DNA from: Fluviirhizobium alvei
GTDB lineage: Bacteria; Pseudomonadota; Alphaproteobacteria; Rhizobiales; Rhizobiaceae
Direction: 5' to 3'
NCBI RefSeq assembly: GCF_030551875.1
Contig: NZ_JAUOZU010000008.1
Coordinates: forward strand, 248,001 to 312,000
DNA length: 64,000 nt
The first letter of the stretch is position 1; each line of letters begins with the position of its first letter. Shown piece after piece: positions 50,756-60,057 of the stretch. The position numbers and the translations under genes are program-made. Below the pieces are notes generated by a model, which saw only the letters and a list, made by a program, of their open reading frames with translations, did not search any database and had not been told where the DNA came from.

Positions 50756-51559
50756 TCAGGCCTTGGGAATCGGACGGTTGGCGACGTCGAGAAGTGCTTT
50801 ATGGGTATGTTCGTTGCCGGCGAGAATGGAGCCGGACTCCAGAATGTCGGTGCCGCCGCTGAGATTGGAGACGAAACCGCCCGCCTCGCGGATCATCACG
50901 ATGCCGGCCGCGATATCCCAGGCTGACAGGCCTTCTTCCCAGAAACCGTCCATCCGGCCTGCGGCAACATAGGCGAGGTCGAGTGCCGCGCTGCCCATGC
51001 GGCGGACGCCGGCAACTTCGCCCATCACATGGCGAAGCTGGATCAGATATTTGCCGTGCTGGCCGCGGCCGAGATGCGGGATTCCGGTGCCGATCACGCA
51101 ATCGGACAGGCTACGGCGCGAGGAAACGCGCAGACGACGGTCGTTCACATAGGCGCCGCCGCCCTTTTCTGCAGTGTAGAGTTCATCCGTCGCCGGATTG
51201 TAGATGACGCCGGCAACCATCTCGCCATTGCGCTCGAGGCCGATCGAAACCGCGAACATCGGAATGCCATGCAGGAAGTTTGTGGTGCCATCGAGCGGGT
51301 CGACGATCCAGCGATGCGCACCGTCGGTGCCCTTGATCTCGCCTTCGGTTTCCTCGCCGAGATAGCCATAGGTCGGACGGGCCTTCATGAGCTCATCCTT
51401 GACGATCTTTTCCGATTTCCGATCGGCCTGCGACACGTAATCGCCGGGGCCTTTCAGCGAGACCTGCAGGTTCTGCACTTCGCCGAAATCGCGAGCGAGC
51501 GACTTGCCGGCCTTCAGCGCTGCCTGGACCATGACATTCAAGAGGGCGGAACGGGCCAT
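50756..51559 (-). CDS. suhB: Inositol-monophosphatase family protein (SuhB-like)
   Basis: Mg-dependent, lithium-sensitive-type phosphatase of 267 residues. Metal ligands are visible: E69/E70 in LGEETEG, D87 and D90 in WIVDPLDGTTNF, and the last aspartate in LSAWDIAAG. Family members act on myo-inositol-1-phosphate and related sugars, and SuhB also binds RNA polymerase in transcription of rRNA operons. MARSALLNVMVQAAL at 51559 has AAGGA upstream. It follows the Sel1 gene on the same strand after a 149-base gap. Confidence 0.88.
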   Translation of the reverse strand: MARSALLNVMVQAALKAGKSLARDFGEVQNLQVSLKGPGDYVSQADRKSEKIVKDELMKARPTYGYLGEETEGEIKGTDGAHRWIVDPLDGTTNFLHGIPMFAVSIGLERNGEMVAGVIYNPATDELYTAEKGGGAYVNDRRLRVSSRRSLSDCVIGTGIPHLGRGQHGKYLIQLRHVMGEVAGVRRMGSAALDLAYVAAGRMDGFWEEGLSAWDIAAGIVMIREAGGFVSNLSGGTDILESGSILAGNEHTHKALLDVANRPIPKA

Positions 51560-51583
51560 CGGCGGAAATCCTTCAAAGTGAAG

Positions 51584-51601
51584 CGGCCCCAAGCGGGGCC
51601 G
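51584..51601 (-). other. Stem-loop between the Sel1 gene and suhB
   Basis: CGGCCCC-AAGC-GGGGCCG: a perfect seven-pair stem with a four-base loop, 24 bases upstream of the suhB ATG. It has no T-run, so its role (leader structure, weak terminator) is open. Confidence 0.4.
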
Positions 51602-51708
51602 TGAGCGTAGTTACGGGACCTCAGGGGTCCGGAAGCGATGTTTGGCCGCTCAAGACCATAAAAATGGGCATTTTTCAAGCCAATTCGACGATCGGACGCC
51701 GCAACGGC

Positions 51709-52824
51709 TCACCTTGCCAGAAAGGCGTCCGCCCTTTTGATCGCTTCCTGCTGCTGTTCGTCATTGATGCCGAGGAAGAAATCCTCGAGATCGAGGTCCG
51801 CATAGCCGGCGCGGCGCGACAGGACATACCACTTGGCGGCTTCGACCGGATCGGGTCGGGTGCCGATCGCGTTGACATAGAGATGGGCCACCTTGTTCTG
51901 TGCGGCGATATTGCCGCGAATGGCAGCGCGCAACATCCAGCGGAAACCTTCTTCGTAGTTGCGATCGCCGCCGATGCCATTCACCAGCCAGACGCCCATA
52001 TCGTAGAGCGCCGTGTCGAAGCCGGCGAGGGCGGCTCTTTGCAGCCAATAGCGCGCCTGCTCCCGCTTTTCAGGCGGTAGGATCAGGCTGGAATAGAGCT
52101 GCGAGAGCGCATATTGCGCATCTGGAACGCCCTGTTTGGCCGATTTTTCGTACCAGGGGAGTGCATCCAACAGACCCTTTTCGCCCGGGCTCGCGGCGAC
52201 GAGAACCTGGGCAAGGTTGAACTGGGCTTCCTTGTTGCCGCCTTCGGCGGCCTTGCGCATCAGTTCGTCGGCGCGTTTCATGTCGCGCTTGACCTGTTTG
52301 CCTTCCATCAGCATCAGGGCGAAGCGGTATTGCGCGTTGGGGTCTCCGCCATTGGCCGCCTGCTCGAACCAGAAGGACGCATCGGTGGGATTGCGCCTTG
52401 TACCAAGCCCGTTCATCATCAGTTCGGCGACAAGTGTTTGCGAAGCCACATCGCCTTTCTGCGCATCCGGCAACGCCAGATCGAGCGCTGTCTTGTAGAA
52501 ACCGCGCTGGTAAGCACCAAAGGCGCGCTGCACCTTGCCGAGAAACGGCTTTTCCGGGGGTAGATCAGGAAGCTCGGCGCCCATGCGGGCATAAAGGTCA
52601 AGCCCGGCATTCGATTCGTTGATGAGGCTTTCGCCGGGACGGGCGAATTTGGGCGTCTTGCCCTTCTCCACGGCCTGCATCAGGCGACCGCGCTTGACCA
52701 CCGATTGCGGGCTGTCCGAGGCTGTCTCGTCTGCAATCGCCGCAGTCCCGCAGGCAAACAGCCCCGTCAGGCAGGCTGCCGACAGCAGGGCGAAGATGCG
52801 GATGCGGCGATCGATGATTGTCAT
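51709..52824 (-). CDS. Secreted Sel1-like repeat protein
   Basis: A 371-residue protein with an N-terminal signal peptide or anchor (IFALLSAACLTGLFACGTAAIA) and several Sel1-like TPR repeats (GLGTRRNPTDASFWFEQAANGGDPNAQYRFA; YEEGFRWMLRAAIRGNIAAQNKVAHLY). The GLFACG could also be a lipobox. Sel1 proteins act as scaffolds for envelope or signalling complexes; the partner is unknown. It begins nine bases after the ThiE-like gene, so they are cotranscribed. Confidence 0.83.
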   Translation of the reverse strand: MTIIDRRIRIFALLSAACLTGLFACGTAAIADETASDSPQSVVKRGRLMQAVEKGKTPKFARPGESLINESNAGLDLYARMGAELPDLPPEKPFLGKVQRAFGAYQRGFYKTALDLALPDAQKGDVASQTLVAELMMNGLGTRRNPTDASFWFEQAANGGDPNAQYRFALMLMEGKQVKRDMKRADELMRKAAEGGNKEAQFNLAQVLVAASPGEKGLLDALPWYEKSAKQGVPDAQYALSQLYSSLILPPEKREQARYWLQRAALAGFDTALYDMGVWLVNGIGGDRNYEEGFRWMLRAAIRGNIAAQNKVAHLYVNAIGTRPDPVEAAKWYVLSRRAGYADLDLEDFFLGINDEQQQEAIKRADAFLAR

Positions 52825-52833
52825 GACGGCCTG

Positions 52834-53487
52834 TTAAGCGTCAAAGCGTGGCGCTTTTTCGTCAAGCAGGGCATTAATTTCCTGCACGATCGCACCAGCG
52901 CGCTCGGGCTCGGAAAAGACTGCCAGCCTGAGGGCGGCAAATTCGGCTCCCGACTGCGCAATCGTGAGTGCCGATGCCGGATCGGTCCCGCCCATCACGA
53001 TACAGGGAATCTCGACCATGGAGGCCCACCATTCGCCAAGCGCGACATTCTTGGGATGTGCCTCCGGCTTGATATCGCCATCGATCTTGCCAAAGAAGAT
53101 ATAGTCGGGCTGCAACTCGCCGATCTCGAGCGCCTTGTGGCGATCCTGTGCATTGCCGCCGCCGACAATGAGCTTGGGAACGTGTTTTTCAATCGCATCG
53201 GCCAGTTCTTCGTTGTTGCCGGCAATATGCAGACCATCGGCACGGGTGCGACCGGCGACGCGGCTGTCGCCTGAAATCAGAGCCGCAGCTCCGGCGTCCT
53301 GGATCACAGGAACCAGCTTTTCAGCGCGTTTCTGGAACTGCGAATCATCGTGGCCATATTGAGGAATGATCACGGAGGCCACGTCACCGCCGCGCAAGGC
53401 ATCACCGACCCAACGCGTGATCTCTTCTGGCTCACCGACATCCGGCAGGATCAGGACCAGGCGGCATCGCTTTTCAATTCTAGACAT
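52834..53487 (-). CDS. Thiamine-phosphate-synthase-like protein (ThiE/TenI family)
   Basis: A 217-residue TIM-barrel protein of the ThiE/TenI family: RCRLVLILPDV at the start, DAGAAALISGDSRVAGRTRADGLHI in the middle, GGGNAQDRHKALEIGELQPDYIFFGKIDG and CIVMGGTDPASALTIAQSGAEFAALRLAVF at the phosphate-binding end. It differs from classical ThiE in several motifs, so true thiamine phosphate synthase activity is unsure. ATG 53487 is chosen, although the frame stays open 198 bases further. It is coupled by nine bases to the Sel1 gene. Confidence 0.8.
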   Translation of the reverse strand: MSRIEKRCRLVLILPDVGEPEEITRWVGDALRGGDVASVIIPQYGHDDSQFQKRAEKLVPVIQDAGAAALISGDSRVAGRTRADGLHIAGNNEELADAIEKHVPKLIVGGGNAQDRHKALEIGELQPDYIFFGKIDGDIKPEAHPKNVALGEWWASMVEIPCIVMGGTDPASALTIAQSGAEFAALRLAVFSEPERAGAIVQEINALLDEKAPRFDA

Positions 53488-53774
53488 GGTGGTTCCGCCC
53501 AATCCTCTTGTGCCGGCAGGCTTGTCACGCAGCGCAGCGGTTCCGGCGACCGTCTGCCTCTGTCTCCGATAGACCGGGACGAGGCCTGGATCAACCGTGC
53601 CATTCGAATCACGCCCGAAATCCGTTCCGGTCAGACGAATTCCGGTGAAGCTGGCCATCTCCGGGATGTCCAGTCGGATTTTCATACTTAAGTTTTATGC
53701 GGCATCGCAAAAAAGTGAATTTGCATTGCACAAAAACGCTTGTCGGTTTCACAGTCCTGTCTTAGCTTCCGGTC

Positions 53775-54032
53775 ATGAGTGCAGATCCTTTTGCCGCGAT
53801 AGCCGATCCGAACCGCCGCTTTCTCCTTGAGGAGTTGCGACGCTCCCCCCGCACTGTCAATGAACTGGCGTCGCTGTTGCCAGTCAGCCGACCGGCCGTG
53901 TCGCAGCATCTCAAGGCGCTGCTGGATAACAATCTGGTTACGGTGGAAAATCAGGGGACTCGCAGGATTTACGCGGTCAACCCTCAGGGATTCCAGAAGA
54001 TCGGCTATTGGCTGGACCAGTTCTGGTCCTGA
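53775..54032 (+). CDS. Small ArsR-family transcription regulator
   Basis: An 85-residue winged-helix regulator: MSADPFAAIADPNRRFLLEELRRSPRTVNELASLLPVSRPAVSQHLKALLDNNLV is the ArsR helix-turn-helix, followed by the wing GTRRIYAVNP. It has no cysteine metal site and is shorter than usual, with little beyond the DNA-binding fold. It is not followed by a same-strand target gene, so it may act on itself or elsewhere. ATG 53775 lacks a strong ribosome site. Confidence 0.85.
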   Translation: MSADPFAAIADPNRRFLLEELRRSPRTVNELASLLPVSRPAVSQHLKALLDNNLVTVENQGTRRIYAVNPQGFQKIGYWLDQFWS

Positions 54033-54113
54033 ATGGAACGGTCGCCGGCAACGCCCGGCTCAGCAACGATCGACACAAGAGCCCGAGCGCCGGCGACCCA
54101 TCCTCACTTATTT

Positions 54114-54290
54114 TCAATGTTCGGTATTGTTACGAAGGCGTTCGATTTCATCCTTCAGACGAAGCTTCTGTCGCTTGAGTTCGGCGATGAATGTGTCGCC
54201 AGTCGAGGGATGTAGCATTGCGTTGTGCAGCTGTTGTTCCAGCGCTCCATGCTTTTTTTCGAGCGTCGAGATATGAGCCTCAATGGTCAT
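54114..54290 (-). CDS. DUF465 (YdcH-like) small protein
   Basis: A 58-residue alpha-helical protein of the DUF465/YdcH family: MTIEAHISTLEKKHGALEQQLHNAML, then DTFIAELKRQKLRLKDEIERLR. It is probably a short coiled-coil hairpin of unknown function. ATG 54290 is used because the upstream in-frame methionine adds unrelated residues. It is divergent from a second DUF465-like gene 218 bases away. Confidence 0.88.
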   Translation of the reverse strand: MTIEAHISTLEKKHGALEQQLHNAMLHPSTGDTFIAELKRQKLRLKDEIERLRNNTEH

Positions 54291-54508
54291 AGACGATTCC
54301 TTCCCTTCTGCCCACATCCGGCCATCCATCCGCCGGATGTCTCAGGCTGTAACAGGGGGAGTGTGCCATGATATTAGAGGTTTGCGAAGCTTAAATGTCA
54401 CGAAAGGAAAACTTCCCGTAAACGGAAATTATGTGATAGGAGCAGGATGATGCGACGGCAAGCACATCACGCAGTTGCATGCCGACAGGAGAAGGGGAAA
54501 AGTGCCAG

Positions 54509-54712
54509 ATGGCGGATCAGGAACAGGCTGAACTCAGATTGAATGCGGCAAGACTGCGGCAGGAGCATGAGGATTACGATGCTGCCATCAATGCCATGAT
54601 TGCCGTTGGCTGTGAGGCGCTCCGGATCCAGCGGATGAAGAAGAAGAAGCTTGCCATCAAGGACAAGCTCAGCAAGATCGAAGACCAGATCATTCCCGAC
54701 ATCATCGCCTGA
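54509..54712 (+). CDS. DUF465-like small coiled-coil protein
   Basis: A 67-residue helical protein ([63 protein letters not shown]) of the same DUF465 type as its divergent neighbour, with the [16 protein letters not shown] end as the family signature. Function unknown. It ends ten bases before purE, so the two are probably cotranscribed. Confidence 0.87.
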   Translation: MADQEQAELRLNAARLRQEHEDYDAAINAMIAVGCEALRIQRMKKKKLAIKDKLSKIEDQIIPDIIA

Positions 54713-54722
54713 GGCTGCCGTT

Positions 54723-55217
54723 ATGGATTATCGCAAGCCGCCTGTTGCCATTATCATGGGCAGCCAGTCCGACTGGGAAACCATGAAGAATGCGGCCGAC
54801 ACGCTCGATGCACTGGAAGTGCCTTACGAAGCGAGAATCATATCCGCGCACCGCACGCCCGACCGGTTGGTGAGTTTCTCCAAGACGGCACGCGACGAAG
54901 GGTTTCAGGTGATCATTGCCGGTGCTGGTGGTGCTGCACATCTGCCGGGCATGACGGCTGCCATGACACCGCTTCCCGTGTTCGGCGTTCCCGTGCAGTC
55001 CAAGGCGCTTTCCGGTCAGGACAGCCTGCTTTCGATCGTGCAAATGCCGGCCGGCATTCCCGTCGGCACATTGGCGATCGGCCGTGCCGGCGCTGTCAAT
55101 GCGGCGCTCCTTGCTGCTGCTGTTCTGGCGCTGCATGACGAAGACCTGGCCGACCGCCTCGACGACTGGCGCGATCAGCAATCCGCTTCGGTTGCCGACT
55201 ATCCCGTGGATAACTGA
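54723..55217 (+). CDS. purE: N5-carboxyaminoimidazole ribonucleotide mutase
   Basis: Class I PurE of purine biosynthesis, moving the carboxyl group from N5-CAIR to give CAIR. The 164-residue protein has [30 protein letters not shown] and [26 protein letters not shown], the active-site histidine being in AHR. ATG 54723 lies ten bases after the DUF465 gene. purK starts one base after its stop. Confidence 0.97.
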   Translation: MDYRKPPVAIIMGSQSDWETMKNAADTLDALEVPYEARIISAHRTPDRLVSFSKTARDEGFQVIIAGAGGAAHLPGMTAAMTPLPVFGVPVQSKALSGQDSLLSIVQMPAGIPVGTLAIGRAGAVNAALLAAAVLALHDEDLADRLDDWRDQQSASVADYPVDN

Positions 55218-55218
55218 C

Positions 55219-56283
55219 ATGACCATCAAGACCATCGGCATTATTGGCGGCGGCCAACTGGGCCGCATGCTGGCGATTGCCGCAAGCCGCCTGAATTTCC
55301 GCACCATTGTGCTTGAACCGCAGGCCGATTGCCCGGCTTCGCAGCTGGCCAATGCGCAGATCGTCGCGGCCTATGATGATGAAGCTGCACTCGCCGAGCT
55401 TGCCCATCTCAGCGACGTCATTACTTACGAATTCGAAAATGTCCCGGTCAGAGCGGCGCGTTTTCTTGAGGGCCTGAAGCCGGTTCATCCACCGTCCAAG
55501 GCGCTGGAAGTTGCGCAGGATCGTATTGTCGAGAAGCGATTCCTGAATGCTGCCGGCATTATGACGGCGCGCTTTCACGCTATCGACAGCCAGGCAGACC
55601 TTGAAGCCGGCCTGGCCGATTTTGGCGGAGAGGGCGTCCTGAAGACCCGACGGCTCGGTTACGACGGCAAAGGCCAGCGCGTGTTTCGCAAGGGCGATAC
55701 GGCGGATGGCGCCTTTGCGGCGCTCGGTTCTGTGCCGATGATTCTCGAAAGCTTTGTGCCGTTTGCCTGTGAAATCTCGGTAATTGCCGCGCGGGCGGTC
55801 GATGGCAGCATTGCCTGCTTCGAACCGGCCGAGAATGTCCATCGAAACGGCATTCTGCACACATCCACCGTGCCCGCCTCGGTGCCGCAGTCTGTGCGCG
55901 ACGAGGCCCGTTCGGCTGCAGAACGTCTGCTTGCCGCCCTCGACTATGTCGGCGTACTCGGCATCGAATTCTTCGTCGGCAAGGATGGCAGCCTGATCGC
56001 CAACGAGATCGCACCGCGAGTGCACAATTCCGGCCACTGGACGGAAGCTGCCTGCGTGATCTCGCAGTTCGAGCAGCATATCCGCGCTGTCGGAGGCCTC
56101 CCGCTGGGAGATCCGTCGCATCACAGCGCCTGCGTGATGCAGAATCTGATCGGCGATGACATCTTTTCAGTCGAGGAATGGGCGCGGCAAAAGGATGTGC
56201 TCATCCATCTCTACGGCAAGACAGAGCCGCGTCCGGGTCGCAAGATGGGCCATGTAACACGGCTGACAGGCCGGGTTGGCTGA
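55219..56283 (+). CDS. purK: N5-carboxyaminoimidazole ribonucleotide synthetase
   Basis: ATP-grasp enzyme that makes N5-CAIR from AIR, bicarbonate and ATP, feeding PurE. The 354-residue protein starts [22 protein letters not shown], has [15 protein letters not shown], the grasp segment [18 protein letters not shown] and [26 protein letters not shown]. It is tightly linked to purE. A 134-base gap precedes the next gene. Confidence 0.97.
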   Translation: MTIKTIGIIGGGQLGRMLAIAASRLNFRTIVLEPQADCPASQLANAQIVAAYDDEAALAELAHLSDVITYEFENVPVRAARFLEGLKPVHPPSKALEVAQDRIVEKRFLNAAGIMTARFHAIDSQADLEAGLADFGGEGVLKTRRLGYDGKGQRVFRKGDTADGAFAALGSVPMILESFVPFACEISVIAARAVDGSIACFEPAENVHRNGILHTSTVPASVPQSVRDEARSAAERLLAALDYVGVLGIEFFVGKDGSLIANEIAPRVHNSGHWTEAACVISQFEQHIRAVGGLPLGDPSHHSACVMQNLIGDDIFSVEEWARQKDVLIHLYGKTEPRPGRKMGHVTRLTGRVG

Positions 56284-56417
56284 GGTCCTTTTCGGTTTCT
56301 TCTCGCCTATGGGAAAAACAGTGCGGAAATGGCCGGAGATTCGAACCAATCTTCCCTTGCAATCGCGCGGATGATTGTGACAGTTTCATTCGCCACAAAA
56401 AATTCGGAGTCAGTATC

Positions 56418-57215
56418 ATGATCCTTCGCCGCGGCATGCTTGCCGGTCTTGCTCTTCTCGCCCTGTCACCCTTTGCCGCCTTTGCGTCCGATCTGCCCGA
56501 TCTCGGCGGCAAGAAGGTGGTCGTGGTGACCGAGAATGCCTACCCGCCGCTGCAGTTCGTCGATCCCAAGACCGGCCAGCAGATTGGCTGGGAATATGAT
56601 GCGATGAACGAAATCGCCAAGCGGCTGAATTTCAAGGTCGAATATCAGAACACCTCCTGGGATGCGATGATCCAGTCCGTGTCCGATGGCCAGTATAACA
56701 TCGGCATGACCGGCATCACCATCAAGGAAGACCGCAAGGAAAAGGTCGATTTCTCCGAACCCTACATGCGCTCCGAGCAGTTCATGCTGGTCCGTGGCGA
56801 TGAGAGCCGCTTCAGCGATGCCAAGACCTTTGCGGAATTCAAGGATGGTCTCGTTGGTGCCCAGCCCGGCACGACACCCTTTTACACTGCAGTCTATTCG
56901 GTGCTGGATGGCAACGAGCAGAATTCGCGCATCAAGCTGTTTGAGACCTTCGGCGCCACTGTTCAGGCTCTCAAGGCTGGCGATGTCGACGTGGTTCTGA
57001 CAGATGGAACCGCCGGCAAGGGATATGTCGATGCGTCTGACGGCGGCCTGAAGCTGGTCGGTGGGCCTCTCGGCACTGAAGATTTCGGCTTCATCTTCCC
57101 CAAGGGCTCGGATCTGGTCGCGCCGATCAACGCGGCAATTGCTTCGATGAAGGCTGACGGAACCATCGATGCTCTGAACAAGAAGTGGTTCCTGGACTAC
57201 AAGATGGGCCAATAG
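56418..57215 (+). CDS. Amino-acid ABC transporter substrate-binding protein
   Basis: Periplasmic solute-binding protein of family 3 (polar amino acids), 265 residues. Signal peptide [24 protein letters not shown], then the ligand-binding lobes: [64 protein letters not shown] and [23 protein letters not shown]. The substrate is not determined. It is followed 18 bases later by the permease gene, but no ATPase gene is found beside them. Confidence 0.9.
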   Translation: MILRRGMLAGLALLALSPFAAFASDLPDLGGKKVVVVTENAYPPLQFVDPKTGQQIGWEYDAMNEIAKRLNFKVEYQNTSWDAMIQSVSDGQYNIGMTGITIKEDRKEKVDFSEPYMRSEQFMLVRGDESRFSDAKTFAEFKDGLVGAQPGTTPFYTAVYSVLDGNEQNSRIKLFETFGATVQALKAGDVDVVLTDGTAGKGYVDASDGGLKLVGGPLGTEDFGFIFPKGSDLVAPINAAIASMKADGTIDALNKKWFLDYKMGQ

Positions 57216-57233
57216 GGCTTGCGGCCCTAAGCA

Positions 57234-58058
57234 ATGGCCGTGCAACACGGTTCAAAACAGTCTTCCGAGGGCGATTTTCCATGGTGGTTGATCGCCCTTA
57301 TCGCGTTGTTCGCAGGGGTCGGCCTCGCCATCGTTGCGAGCGATCTTTACGTGCAGGTCTTCAATACCGTCGCGAAGGGCTTGGGAATCACCATCTTCGT
57401 GACGCTCGTCGGCTTCGTTCTGGCGACAACGCTCGGGCTGGCGATCGCCCTTCTCGGCCTGTCGGACTATCTCGTCCTCAGACAGTTCTCCCGCTTCTAT
57501 GTCGAAGTCATCCGCGGCATTCCGGTCCTGGTGCTGTTGTTCTACATCGCCTTCGTCGGCGCGCCGGGCTTCGTCTACGCCTATAACGCGGCCATTGCGC
57601 CGCTGATCGCGCATGGATATCTGGATGCGCTTCTGGTGCGGGACGTGTCGCTGATGTGGCGCGCCATCATCGCGCTGATGATTGCCTATTCCGCCTTCAT
57701 TGCAGAGATTTTCCGTGCGGGTATCCAGTCTGTCGACAAGGGGCAGATCGAGGCGGCCAAGGCGCTCGGTCTCAGCCGGTTCCAGCGCTTCCGCTTTATC
57801 ATCTTTCCGCAGGCGCTGCGGGTCATCTTTCCGCCGCTCTCGAACGATTTCGTGGCAATGGTCAAGGATTCCTCGCTCGTCTCCGTCCTCGGCGTTGCCG
57901 ATATCACCCAGATGGGCAAGGTCTATGCATCGGGATCGTTTCGCTTCTTCGAGACCTATTCGATCGTGGCCTATGTCTATCTGGTGCTGACGATCGGCCT
58001 CTCGCTCATTCTTCGCCAGGTCGAAAAGCGGATGCGCCAGGCTCCTATGCAACGCTGA
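57234..58058 (+). CDS. Amino-acid ABC transporter permease (HisM/GlnP type)
   Basis: Inner-membrane permease of 274 residues with about six helices; the EAA cytosolic loop is in IEAAKALGLSRFQRFRFIIFPQALRVIFPPLSNDF. It has the family start VFNTVAKGLGITIFVTLVGFVLA and end RQVEKRM. It is 18 bases downstream of its binding-protein gene. A hairpin closes the transcript, so the ATPase must come from elsewhere. Confidence 0.9.
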   Translation: MAVQHGSKQSSEGDFPWWLIALIALFAGVGLAIVASDLYVQVFNTVAKGLGITIFVTLVGFVLATTLGLAIALLGLSDYLVLRQFSRFYVEVIRGIPVLVLLFYIAFVGAPGFVYAYNAAIAPLIAHGYLDALLVRDVSLMWRAIIALMIAYSAFIAEIFRAGIQSVDKGQIEAAKALGLSRFQRFRFIIFPQALRVIFPPLSNDFVAMVKDSSLVSVLGVADITQMGKVYASGSFRFFETYSIVAYVYLVLTIGLSLILRQVEKRMRQAPMQR

Positions 58059-58059
58059 A

Positions 58060-58098
58060 AAGACAAGAGCCCGAGCTGGAGGTCTCGGGCCTTGTCTT
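58060..58098. terminator. Hairpin after the amino-acid permease gene
   Basis: AAGACAAG-A-GCCCGAG, an eight-base loop, CTCGGGC-CTTGTCTT: fifteen pairs with one bulged A, lying directly after the permease stop and before a convergent gene. The T-tract is formed by the stem itself (CTTGTCTT). Probably bidirectional. Confidence 0.7.
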
Positions 58099-58136
58099 GA
58101 AGCTTCGGGTCTGGGGATGACCGTGTGCTATCGGTC

Positions 58137-58370
58137 TCAGTTGCAGTACTTGACCTTCTTGATGTAACGGTTGCCCCAGCGATCGAACCGGACGGTCTTT
58201 TTGACGAAGCAGGTCGGGTAGGCGTCAACGATGTAACGCGGTCCGAGATCGACAACGATGCCGAAATGGCCATGGTGACGGTGGTGGTGGCGCCAGCCGG
58301 CTTCCGAAACGGATGCGAAAGACAGGGTGCCGATGACGGCTGCGGTAGCGGCGATCAGGAACTTTTTCAT
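58137..58370 (-). CDS. Small secreted histidine-rich protein
   Basis: A 77-residue protein with a signal peptide (MKKFLIAATAAVIGTLSFASVSEA), then GWRHHHRHHGHFGIVVDLG, a histidine-rich stretch that could bind metal, and YPTCFVKKTVRFDRWGNRYIKKVKYCN with two cysteines that may pair. I know similar short envelope proteins of unknown function in rhizobia. ATG 58370 has GAGGAGAATGTC upstream, a strong ribosome site. Confidence 0.8.
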   Translation of the reverse strand: MKKFLIAATAAVIGTLSFASVSEAGWRHHHRHHGHFGIVVDLGPRYIVDAYPTCFVKKTVRFDRWGNRYIKKVKYCN

Positions 58371-58557
58371 GACATTCTCCTCAGGTTTGCCGGGCGATCC
58401 GGGCTGGATCAACGCCCTCTGTTGATGTGTTTGTCCCATATTCGCAGTCCACGCGCTGTCACTTCGGGAACAGGCGTCCGGCCGGGCTCGAAAAAGTGCC
58501 CGGGCTTGACATTTTTCAGTTCGAGGGCCAATCGGAAGCCCTAACGAGGATCGATCG

Positions 58558-59226
58558 ATGAACGCACTCCTGGCCGGCAAATCCTATTCCGCCTTCCTGT
58601 TTGACATGGATGGCACCCTGCTCAGTTCGATCGCGGCAGCCGAACGTGTCTGGGGGGAATGGGCGCGACGCCATGGTCTGGATGTGGCTGCCTTCCTGCC
58701 GACCATTCACGGCGTGAAGGCAAGGGAAACCATCCGGCGTCAGAACCTGCCCGATATCGATCTCGATCTCGAGGTGGAATGGGTCACGCGCGGCGAAATG
58801 GAGGATACAGACGGTATCCTTGCAATCGACGGGGTCATGCATTTCCTCAACGCGATTCCAGAAGACCGCTGGGCGATCGTCACCTCGGCGACACGCGATC
58901 TTGCCTTGAAGCGTCTGGCAGCTGCGGGAATTCATCCGCCGAAAACGATCGTCAGCGGTGAGGATGTGGTGCATGGCAAGCCGGCACCGGATTGCTTTCT
59001 TCTCGGCGCTGAACGGCTCGGCGTGGCAATCGACGATTGCCTGGTGTTCGAGGACGCGCCGGCGGGTATTGCGGCGGCCGAAGCGGCCGGCGCCGATGTC
59101 ATGGTCATAACCGCGACCCATCAGCATCCGCTCGATACCATGCATGGCACGGTTCCGAATTATCTCTCGCTTCGGCTTGATGTGACAAGCGACGCTCGGC
59201 TAAGAATCGTTCCTGTCCAAGTTTAG
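58558..59226 (+). CDS. HAD-superfamily sugar phosphatase
   Basis: A 222-residue HAD phosphatase of the DL-glycerol-3-/2-deoxyglucose-6-phosphatase type. The nucleophile is in FLFDMDGTLLSSIAAAERVW, motif II in AIVTSATRDLALKRL, motif III in HGKPAPDCFLLGAERLGV and motif IV in CLVFEDAPAGIAAAEAAGADVMVI. The substrate is probably a small sugar phosphate. ATG 58558 lies 187 bases from the divergent secreted-protein gene. It converges on the transaldolase terminator. Confidence 0.9.
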   Translation: MNALLAGKSYSAFLFDMDGTLLSSIAAAERVWGEWARRHGLDVAAFLPTIHGVKARETIRRQNLPDIDLDLEVEWVTRGEMEDTDGILAIDGVMHFLNAIPEDRWAIVTSATRDLALKRLAAAGIHPPKTIVSGEDVVHGKPAPDCFLLGAERLGVAIDDCLVFEDAPAGIAAAEAAGADVMVITATHQHPLDTMHGTVPNYLSLRLDVTSDARLRIVPVQV

Positions 59227-59264
59227 AGCACTTCCTGCCAGTTCGAACGCTCTCCCAGGGCATG

Positions 59265-59294
59265 AAAAAACCCGGATGGCGACCATCCGGGTTT
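59265..59294 (-). terminator. Rho-independent terminator of the transaldolase gene
   Basis: AAACCCGGATGG-CGA-CCATCCGGGTTT: a perfect twelve-pair stem; on the minus strand it is followed by TTTCATG. It lies between convergent genes and may serve both. Confidence 0.9.
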
Positions 59295-59319
59295 CCTGTC
59301 TATGCGCTATGTCGGTTGA

Positions 59320-59973
59320 TCAGCCGATCTTCTGTCCAGTCTTGGCCCAATCGGCGAGGAACTGCTCGAGACCCTTGTCGGTGAGCGGATGCTTGACCAG
59401 AGCCTTGAGCGTTGCCGGCGGAACGGTGGCCACATCGGCTCCGATCAGGGCGGCTTCCTTGACATGATTGACGGTGCGGATCGAGGCGGCGAGGATCTCG
59501 GTCTCGAAGCCGTAATTGTCATAGATCTGACGGATCTCGCGGATTAGGTCCATGCCGTCGATTGCGATATCGTCGAGACGACCGATGAAGGGCGAAATGA
59601 AGGTCGCGCCGGCCTTGGCGGCCAGCAGGGCCTGGTTGGCCGAGAAGCAGAGCGTGACGTTGGTCTTGTGACCGTCCGAAGTGAGGTTCTTGCAGGCCTT
59701 GAGGCCATCGAGCGTCAGCGGCAGCTTGATGCAGATATTGTCGGCGATCTTTGCGAGAACGGCGGCTTCGCGCATCATGCCGTCATAGTCCATGGCCGTC
59801 ACTTCAGCGGAAACCGGGCCTTCGACGATGCCGCAGATTTCCTTGGTGACTTCCAGAATGTCCCGGCCCGATTTCAGGATCAGCGACGGATTGGTGGTCA
59901 CGCCATCCAGAAGGCCGAGGTCGTTGAGTTCCTTGATGTCCTTCACGTCGGCGGTGTCGACAAAGAATTTCAT
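59320..59973 (-). CDS. tal: Transaldolase / fructose-6-phosphate aldolase-like (TalC/Tal class)
   Basis: A 217-residue class I aldolase of the small transaldolase group: [31 protein letters not shown] and the Schiff-base lysine K83 in [10 protein letters not shown], then [22 protein letters not shown] and [12 protein letters not shown]. In rhizobia it acts in the non-oxidative pentose phosphate path as transaldolase; whether it also cleaves fructose-6-phosphate is unclear. It is divergent from priA with 84 bases between. Confidence 0.95.
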   Translation of the reverse strand: MKFFVDTADVKDIKELNDLGLLDGVTTNPSLILKSGRDILEVTKEICGIVEGPVSAEVTAMDYDGMMREAAVLAKIADNICIKLPLTLDGLKACKNLTSDGHKTNVTLCFSANQALLAAKAGATFISPFIGRLDDIAIDGMDLIREIRQIYDNYGFETEILAASIRTVNHVKEAALIGADVATVPPATLKALVKHPLTDKGLEQFLADWAKTGQKIG

Positions 59974-60057
59974 GACCGTGCACTCCCTATCTATTGGATC
60001 GTTTTAAAACCTCTTTGCGGTTTTCTTTCGTCAAAAGCAAGTGCAAGGTCGCCAGCC

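Noticed and set aside
53488-53685. In-frame extension of the ThiE-like protein by 66 residues
   Set aside because: The extension has no family similarity that I recognise, while ATG 53487 gives the normal length for the family.
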